Shown: in pieces, positions 57,131-64,000 of the stretch
Position numbering within the stretch: position 1 is the stretch's first letter
Layout of the letters: every line of letters starts with the position of its first letter
DNA from: Mangifera indica
Taxonomy: Eukaryota > Streptophyta > Magnoliopsida > Sapindales > Anacardiaceae
Length of the DNA stretch: 64,000 nt
Assembly (NCBI RefSeq): GCF_011075055.1
Contig: NC_058147.1
Span: forward strand, 15,523,622-15,587,621
Direction: 5' to 3'
The notes under the pieces: generated by a model
What the model was told of the DNA's origin: nothing
What the model saw: the letters and a program-made list of their open reading frames with translations, nothing else
Database searches by the model: none
Made by a program: the position numbers and the translations under genes

Positions 57131-57149
57131 TCTGAATGAAGTTTGCCTT

Positions 57150-57410
57150 GTTCTTAGGTGATTATTTTTACCATGACCAAGATCTCTATTTTGTGAGGAT
57201 ATGATGAAAATATCATTCTAGGAAAATGTGATGGTTTGGATTTAACTGATCAAGAATACCAAGATTTCTATTATGTGTAGTATCTGGAGCAAAGGGCATG
57301 GAAAACAAATCAAGTCTCATATAGGGATATAAATGGGAAGGGTTTCCTACTTATTGAATTTAGTTAACTAAGAATTCTATTATGTGCGGTTAATTAAATT
57401 TAATAAGAAT
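57150..57410 (+). repeat. B2 leader stem-loop array
   Basis: Copies of the B1 loop motif occur at 57,176-57,198, 57,258-57,280 and 57,367-57,390 (for example AAGAATTCTATTATGTG). The first and third are enclosed by clear complementary arms: GATTATTTTTACCATG with TATGATGAAAATATC, and CTTATTGAATTTAGTTAAC with TTAATTAAATTTAATAAG. Arms in B2 differ in bases from those in B1 but still pair. Confidence 0.7.
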
Positions 57411-57590
57411 TCAATTTCCCACAAGAAATTTAATGTAACAAAATTTCTAGATCTTATATAAGAGAATGCAGGATTCGAACAAAATAGTGAATGGTAATGA
57501 GATTATTCATTAAAAGGTTTAAAATTATATTGGACACTAATAAAAACTATTTTTCTTTATAGTATTCTCCCTTTAATTGCGATATATTCA

Positions 57591-58260
57591 AAAATGGATA
57601 ATAACATGACCGACCTTCAAAGAGGTTGCATATGTATTAGAAGCGCCAATCCCACTTGACTTGGCTCCAGATGCCATGGTTGATGAAAAGGAAGTTTTCA
57701 AAATCTGGTAAGTTGATAATTTGAGAGATCGAAGCTACATGCTAGCTTTAATGAACAGGGAACTCCAAACAAACCATGAAAACATGCAAAGTTTGTATGT
57801 ATGGCCTTGCAAGAGTTATATAATGAAAAACTTATAGGTAGTTGAATACGGTTTGTGTGTAACACTCTTTGGTATGAGTTAAGAGGAAGGTATGCCTCTA
57901 GATGACCATATTATAAAGATAATAAATATTTTGGAACAACTAAATGTCTATAGGATTGTCATTCCTCATAGAGTCAAGGTGAATCTAATTCTCCAATCCC
58001 TCCTAAACAGTTATAAACCATTGCTAATGAACTACAATTTAAATAAGATCGAACATACACTTTTGAAGCTTTCATTGTTCCTATGATTGGAACAAAGAAA
58101 AAGTGAAAAAAAAAACCCTAAAAAGGTCCATAAGTTAGACCAAAGAAAAAGAATTTCAAGAAAGTTGAATCCAGTATAGACAAGGTGCTAAGAGGTAATG
58201 CTTCCATTGCAAAAATGATGGAAACTAGAAAAGGATTGTCTTTTGTACCTTCAAAGTTCG
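57591..58260 (+). pseudogene. B2 gag, partly open
   Basis: This is a UBN2-type capsid. The 64-codon open run 57,892-58,086 reads MPLDDHIIKIINILEQLNVY and VNLILQSLLNSYKPLLMNYN, matching B1 10,620-10,760. The zinc knuckle (about 58,190-58,240) reads CFHCKND then stop-K-R. The first two Cys are intact, but the His and last Cys are lost. Frameshifts lie before and after the open run. Gag would form the particle. Confidence 0.78.
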
Positions 58261-59640
58261 AAGGAAAAAATAAACAGGTATATTTGCTTTATTTTTTATA
58301 AAGTTTGAGTTAAATCTTAATTCAAATGATCAATCCTAGATATTAGATTCAACAGCTATATCTTACATATGTGTATCATTGTATGACCTACAAAGTAGTT
58401 CTTTATTGTCCAAGGATCAAGTTCTTTTTAAGATGGCAAATAGAGTAATGGTTACAGCTAAAGCATCAGAAACTATTCTCTCAAGTGTCCATCCAGACAT
58501 GTTTTGAGATTGCATAGAGTTTTGTATTTTACCAAAGCTACTGGAAATATTATTTTTGTATTTGTCCTATATAAAAATAACTACTATGAAAAGTTTAATG
58601 GAAGTGAATGTTTGACTCATTTTGGAAATTCTCTAGTTGGGAAAGTAGTAAATACAAATGGTTTGTATATTTTAGAACTGAATACTTTGAATGCTATTAC
58701 GAATAAAATATATCGAGAAGAAACAAACCCAAGGTTATTTTGGCATTATCAATTTGGTCATATAAGAGATAGCAAGATAATGAGATTGGAAACAAATAAA
58801 ATTTTGAATTCATTAGGTTCTGAACCCTATCCAATTTGTAAATTCTTTCTTTAAGGAAAAATGACCAATTGCCCTTTAAAAATAAAAGGGAAATATCTAA
58901 AGAACTATTGGAACTAATACATTCAATTTTATGTGGACAATTTAGTGAAATGGTGAAAGGCAGCTTTCAATACTTTATTACTTTTATTAACAATTATCCA
59001 AGGTATGGGTATGTGTATTTAATTAAACACAATTCTAAATCCTTCAAAAAAAATTAAGGAATTCAATAATGAAGTAGAGAAGTAATCTAGAAAGAATATT
59101 AAAGTCTTATGATCAGATCGTGAAAGTGAATATTTGAGTATGAAATTTCAAGACTATTTAAAGGAAAATGAAATCATATCATAAATAACTCTTCTATATA
59201 CACCACAACACAATGATATATCAAAAAGGAAGAATAATACTTTATTGGATATGGTAAGGTCTGTGGTGACTTTTATGGACTTATTAATGTCATGATAGGG
59301 ATATTCTAAATAGAGCACCATCGAAATCCATTCAAAAAACATCATATGAGATGTGATATAGCAAGCCTCCCAATATCAATTATCTTAAAATCTGAAAATG
59401 TCCAACTTATGTTAAATTATTTAAAATTGATAAGCTTGATGTCAAGTTTGAAAAGGGTCAGTTCATAAGATATCCTACAGATTGTTTAGGATATTATTTC
59501 TACTTCTTAGCTGATTAAAGAATTTCAATTAGTAGAAATACACATTTCTTGGAGAAAGCGTTCTTATAAGAAAGAGGTGCAAGAAAAACAATAAAGCTTA
59601 AAAAAGAGTTTGGTAAGCCTCAAATCTAATGAGCTGAGCC
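58261..59640 (+). pseudogene. B2 protease and integrase, degenerate
   Basis: The protease active-site region (about 58,340-58,375) reads LDSTAISYIC: Asp and Ser are kept and the usual Gly is Thr. The pre-integrase segment is open for 116 codons (58,504-58,854; NPRLFWHYQFGHIRDSKIMR). Integrase follows from 58,869 (ELLELIHSILCGQF, where the first catalytic Asp is Ile; FINNYPRYGYVYLI). The second acidic region LRSDR-like near 59,112 is shifted. The C-terminal part (59,395-59,560) is readable. It is inactive. Confidence 0.78.
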
Positions 59641-60600
59641 AAAAGAGTCATCTTAGCATACCTTTATATATATGTACCAAGTCTAGTTCAAAGATCTTTT
59701 ACAGTATCAAGACCTCCGAATAGATATAGATTTCTTCATGAGCCAAAAGAGTCTTCTCAAGTTTTCGTTCTTTCTTAGTAGGAGAAATAAATCATGGTAA
59801 TAATCTTAGAAGTTATGAGGAAGATATACTAGATACTAATTCAGGTAAATAATTATAAACAATGAATTATGAAATAGAATATATGTATGCTAATCAAATA
59901 TAGACACTTGCTAATCTATCAGAAGGAATTGTACCTATAGGTTGTAAATGGGTCTTCAAGAGAAAAATTGGCAAGGATGGATAAGTAGAAACTTATAAAG
60001 CTTGGTTGGTAAGGAAAGACTATACTAAAAAACAATGGTTGGATTATGATCAAACCTTTTGGCTTGTATCTATTATTAAATCCATTCAAATAATGCTAGC
60101 CATTAATGCATACCATGACTTTGAGATTTGAAAAATAGATGTCTAGACCATGTTCTTCAATGGATTCATTAAGGAAAACATATATGTGGAACAATACATT
60201 GGTTTTGTATCCGTCAGCGAAAGACATAAGGTATGCAAGTTACATGATCCATTTATGGATTGAAGCAAGTTTCAAAGAGTTAGAACATCTAATTCGATGA
60301 AATAATCAAATCATTTGGTTTCATAAAGAGTCTAGATGAACCTTATGTTTACAAATGGGTAAAGGATTATGCCATTACTTTTCTCATATTGCATAGGCAA
60401 TAATATTGGCATGATGAATAAGGTAAAGATCTAATTATCCAAAACATTCTCAATGAAGGATTTATAAGATGTTATATATGTCTTTGGAATTCATATATAT
60501 TGAGATAGAACGAAAAGGACAATTGGATTATCCCATAAATTGTACATAGAAAAATTATTGAAAAGGTTCAGTATGGAAACTCGAAAATAGGACTTTTGCC
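59641..60600 (+). pseudogene. B2 reverse transcriptase, degenerate
   Basis: RT reads in fragments: GCKWVFKRKIGKDG (59,942-59,985), the QKQ-type finger motif near 60,030, and ENIYVEQYIGFV (about 60,175-60,212). The catalytic Y-V-D-D box is gone: the sequence after LLILH at about 60,390 has lost the coding for D-D by deletion. Stops replace W and Q at several places. It corresponds to B1 12,400-12,662 plus 20,053-20,620. Confidence 0.75.
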
Positions 60601-61353
60601 TTTCACTCATGGTCTTCATCTTTTTAAAGATACAGGTCCAAAAACCGATAAAGAGTGACAATAGATGCATAATGTACCTTATGCTTCAGTTGTAGGCAAA
60701 CTCATGTATGCAATGCTTTGTACAAGACCTCATATAACATATGTCATAAGTGTTACGAGTAGATATTAGACTAATTCAGAGGAAAAACATTGGTCAATTA
60801 TAAATCAATCCTTAAGTACTTATGAGGAACTAAGGATCTTATTTTGAGTTATAGATGTTTAGAGTTAAACAATCAAGGATAATTAGAATCTAATTTCTAA
60901 TCAGATGTTGATGACAGAAAGTCTCATTTTTATTTGTAGGAAGAGTTCCAAACAATCAACCACAATTGACTCCACTACAAAGGCTAAATTTATTGCTACT
61001 TTAAAAGCATCAAAATAGACTGTATAGATGTGCAAGTTTGTATATAAACTTGGTATGGTTTCAAATATGACTTATCTGATAACCATATTCTGTGACAATA
61101 CTAGTGTTATTGTATAGGCAAAGGAGCCAAGGACGTATCAAAAGTCTAACCATATTAAGCAAAAGTATCACATTTTGAGAGAATTTATTGGAACTAGAGA
61201 TATATTAATACGGAAAACATCATCAGTAAAGAATGTTGTTGACACACTCATTAACGTGATGACATTGACATAGTTAGACCATTATCTTGAAAAGATTGGT
61301 GTGAGAAATAATTGAAAATAACTCTAATGGAAGTAGGAGTTTTACTAGTGTAT
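60601..61353 (+). pseudogene. B2 RT connection, RNase H and LTR start, degenerate
   Basis: The connection segment NVPYASVVGKLMYAMLCTRP (about 60,665-60,728) and RNase H follow with stops. Recognisable are SSKQSTTIDSTTKAKFIATL (about 60,945-61,005), FCDNTSVIV (about 61,088-61,115) and the terminal ENIISKECC-type segment near 61,215. A purine run (GGAAGTAGGAG) at about 61,328-61,339 precedes ten or so bases of the 3' LTR. The sequence then flips to the opposite orientation. Confidence 0.75.
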
Positions 61354-62020
61354 GTCCTATGGGTTGTTCCATACATATATTTTCCTTAATAAATCCATTG
61401 AGGAACGTTGTCTTAACTTATATGTGCCAAATCTTATAATCATGGTATGTAGCAATGACCAATATTATCTAGATGGATTTACTCATAGCTATGGGTGAAA
61501 AGGTTTCTTTATAATCTAACCCTTATTGATGAATATAACCTTTTGCTACTAGCTAAGTTTCGTAGGTCTCCACTTTTCCATCTTTGCTAATCTTTCTCTT
61601 GAATACCTATTTATAGCTAATAGAAACAATTCCTTCTATTAGATTAACAAGTATTCATACTTGATTAGCATGGATGGATTCTATTTCAGAATTCATACCT
61701 TCTAGCCATCTACCTAAATTTGTATATAGTATAGCTTCTTCATAACTTCTAAGACTATTATCATGATTTATTTCTCTTACTTAAGAAGATTCAAAGACCT
61801 TGCTATAAAGAAATTTGTATCTATTTAGATGTCTTGACACTCTAGAAGATCTTCAAATTGAAATTAGTGTATCATGTGAAAAGGCCTATTGAGAGAACTC
61901 TCTTAGCTCAACTTGTTCGATCTAAGGCTCTTTGAACTTTCTTTAAGCTCTATTCTTCTTTTCGTATCTTATTCTTGTAAAAACATTTTTCTCCCAGAAG
62001 TACATATTTCAGTTGATCAT
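61354..62020 (-). pseudogene. B3: family B RT N-terminal fragment on the minus strand
   Basis: The complement follows B1 12,330-12,662 plus 20,053-20,310: the integrase-RT linker, then RT fingers through the segment coding ENIYMEQPIG. It begins at the complement of CCTATGGGTTGTTCCATAC (61,358-61,376) and fades near 62,020. Many stops are present. It abuts the B2 3' end in opposite orientation and has no LTR. Confidence 0.78.
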
Positions 62021-62878
62021 GTAACACCTCTTTCTAGATATATACATCTACCTAGAATAGGTATTCAAAAAGACGTGTTAACTAAAACTCTTCCCAAACA
62101 CATGTAGAAATAAGTAAAACATGATAAATGATTCACCCCTATAATCCCTAAAAGTTTAATAAATCAAAATCCTAATATCTAAAATCCAAAATCATAAAAT
62201 AAAGTACACAAACATCACAGATAAACCCAAATGCATAAATATGGCCCAACATGAGAAAGGACCAGAATATCCTTTCCTCTTACATCGTTTTGAGCTAATC
62301 CGCTGGCTATCTACTACTTCATAAGTCCTACCTATAAAACCACAAATAAAGATGATGAGTGAAATAAACTCAATAATTAGGTGACCTTATAATATCCAAT
62401 ATATGAATATGCATCATAAATGTTTCTCTAGTATCACATATGTCCGTTTGAATCATCCTAGATGTCAGCTAGGCTTTGGACTATAGATACCATATCATAA
62501 GAGCAGTGAGACCTTAAGCTTGTCCCATTATCACACATACATCCCAGATACTAAGATGTCTAATGTTAATGTGTGCACGAGTATTCCAATTGCTAAGGCA
62601 CCCTGCACCAATACAAAATCATCCAAAGATATCAAGGTCACATATACTAGCCATGATGCTTTCATTGCTACACTATACATAACTCGGTGGCTTGATCCAC
62701 TATATATAGCTCGATGATATGTCACACTACACATAACTTGATGATAAATAGTAATATCATAACACATCGTTTCTATCTTTTTACTCAGAACCATTGTGGT
62801 AGGGATCTATATTATCGTTCACACAACTGTTAAGGTAGGTACCTATATTCCTTTCGTGTCATTTTCCATATAATCTAG
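62021..62878. other. Unassigned spacer with degenerate short repeats
   Basis: About 860 bp with no recognisable protein. Around 62,676-62,745 a phrase like CACTA-(A)-CATAACTCGRTGG recurs three or four times in degenerate form. It may be part of an unrecognised LTR or flanking DNA. Two small overlapping frames on opposite strands (62,520-62,794) are not supported. Confidence 0.35.
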
Positions 62879-64000
62879 TGTTAGGGTAAGTGCCCTAGAG
62901 CCCATTAATTTGACATTTGTAGATGTAATTATATTTCACTAATTAATAAAAAATTTATTGTTATTCAATTCATATGTATGTCTTTTTATATGATTGTGCA
63001 AAAAAATACCCATAGAATGATAGAATTGTGATGAGTGGATCAGAAAACTAATCATGAGAACCCTATGTACGCATTAAATGGTTATTCTAGAAATGTTTGC
63101 AATCTTGACAATACAATGAACAAGGGCACTTGTGATGATGATGAGATTATCATAGTGTTGAGCAACCTTATTAAAAGGTGGTGATAATTCTCACGTGTTG
63201 AAGTTTTTTGTAAATAGCTTTGTACAACACATGGGTGTACATTATAGAAATGTTCCTTAGATTGACCCCACCAGAGAACATCCATATGGATGGCTGCTTT
63301 AGTGTCTATGGAATAAATCCTCTGAATATTATGGGTATATATATGATCATATGACATGAGATTGTCAGACTGTCTCATGTAAAGATCGGTATAGTTTGAC
63401 ATTATCCAACAAATTGCTATAACTAGGGTATCATAAAGGTAGTGTATGACCATAATGTGAGATATATAGAGGCTATGGTTGATCAATAAAGGATTTGTCA
63501 CTCCTAAGCATAAGAGAAGATATCTTATATAAGAATATTGAATAACATTCATGATTTTTTGAATCTGTGACCATAATGGGATAAGATTGTAACCTACGTA
63601 TATTTTAGATTTCTCTATTAATGAGTTAGACTTAATAGAGAAATATAAATAACACATACACATTGACAAAAACCTAAGTTACTATTAGGGCTTTTTGAAA
63701 TTCTCTCTTCTTGTGAACATGTTGCTCATCCAGCATAGGAGCCCTAACAACCTTCTTTCTTGACAATCTCCTATGTTCATGCCTCATGTAGATACTAGGG
63801 CACCGCCTTATGAGGGTTAGAGAACGTTTGTTTCTTTACCATATGAAGACTTGGATGAGCCATCAATGTAGGTATAAACCCTAAAACACCCTATGGCTGT
63901 TTTAAATGTTCATTATAAATATGTTTTAAAATGGGTATCCTAGTCAAAGTTTTAGGATAGTATGATTTTTATAAATTTTTAATTCTACTACGCTATCATT
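62879..64000 (+). repeat. A7: family A LTR reaching the window edge
   Basis: It starts TGTTAGGGTAAGTGCCCTAG and follows the A-II LTR. An internal gap of several hundred bases lies at about 63,600, where the segment leading to the A-II middle is missing. A TATA-like TATAAATAA occurs at 63,644-63,652. The U5 part with GGGTATCCTAGTCAAAG runs to the edge, so the last few bases and any primer site are outside. A 195-codon frame runs antisense at 63,082-63,669. Confidence 0.8.

Larger units (their letters stand above)
57131..61353 (+). mobile_element. B2: family B copia element, no nested insertion
   Basis: B2 runs collinear with B1 from the leader hairpins to the polypurine run and the first bases of the 3' LTR, without C, F, D or E elements. 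It therefore shows what B1 looked like before the insertions. Neither LTR is complete: the left edge is approximate and the right side breaks at about 61,353 into B3 in opposite orientation. Gag-pol is broken by many stops. Confidence 0.8.

Noticed and set aside
62825..62850. Second LTR start (TGTTAAGGTAGGTACC) just before A7
   Set aside because: The likeness to the family A LTR start lasts about 16 bases and then stops. It is too short to call.
1..64000. CRISPR array, riboswitch, bacterial operon or phage
   Set aside because: No regularly spaced repeats with unique spacers, no bacterial ribosome sites or operon structure. All coding signals are plant LTR retrotransposons.

Overview
This window is plant nuclear DNA made almost entirely of old, broken transposable elements. 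It is AT-rich. I could recognise no host protein-coding gene, tRNA, rRNA or CRISPR array. The plant assignment rests on LTR retrotransposons of plant Ty1/copia and Ty3/gypsy type, initiator-Met tRNA primer sites (TGGTATC...), TIR transposons with 9 to 12 bp target duplications, and consensus GT-AG splice signals. A dense block of nested, decayed insertions is typical of pericentromeric or other silenced chromatin. The species cannot be named from this sequence.

Element names used here are local labels. S1 is a SIRE-like copia element on the minus strand (1 to about 5,930), followed by a SIRE-type LTR on the plus strand (S2, about 5,931-6,972). Family A is a copia family with long LTRs of about 1.6-1.9 kb. 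Partial copies lie at 6,973-9,597 (A1), 30,738-34,661 (A2), 36,257-38,396 (A3), 38,397-43,593 (A4), 43,594-50,820 (A5), 50,821-56,533 on the minus strand (A6) and 62,879-64,000 (A7). Family B is a second copia family: B1 at 9,598-30,737, B2 at 57,131-61,353 and B3 at 61,354-62,020 (minus).

B1 is a nest. A Ty3/gypsy element C (12,663-20,052) split its reverse transcriptase. A 2.2 kb TIR transposon F (21,059-23,246) split its RNase H. A foldback-type DNA element E1 (23,583-29,169) entered near the end of pol. A copia element D (23,720-28,543, minus) entered E1, and a second foldback element E2 (27,429-28,176) entered an LTR of D. Removing C, F, E1, D and E2 in turn gives one continuous B1 pol. 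Target duplications support each step: CTGGG/GTGGG for C, about 11 bp for F, AGATGGGTA for E1, TAAAT for D and ATTCCA for E2.

No element looks able to make a complete polyprotein. Every gag-pol carries stops and frameshifts, many of them TGG to TAG/TGA or CAG/CAA to TAG/TAA, the footprint of deaminated methylated cytosine. Several catalytic motifs are also lost. D is the best preserved: it has an intact 177-codon RNase H frame and a 220-codon RT frame.

The least expected signals are in non-coding DNA. The untranslated leader of family B holds a series of long stem-loops whose stems differ but whose loop sequence is nearly the same. The family A leader holds a similar series with a different conserved loop. 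Other points of interest are a tail-to-tail inverted LTR pair (32,802-36,256), a kilobase-scale inverted duplication of the A leader and gag (44,172-46,413 against 50,821-52,926), and a likely captured exon inside F. Boundaries described as approximate were set by comparing copies by eye.
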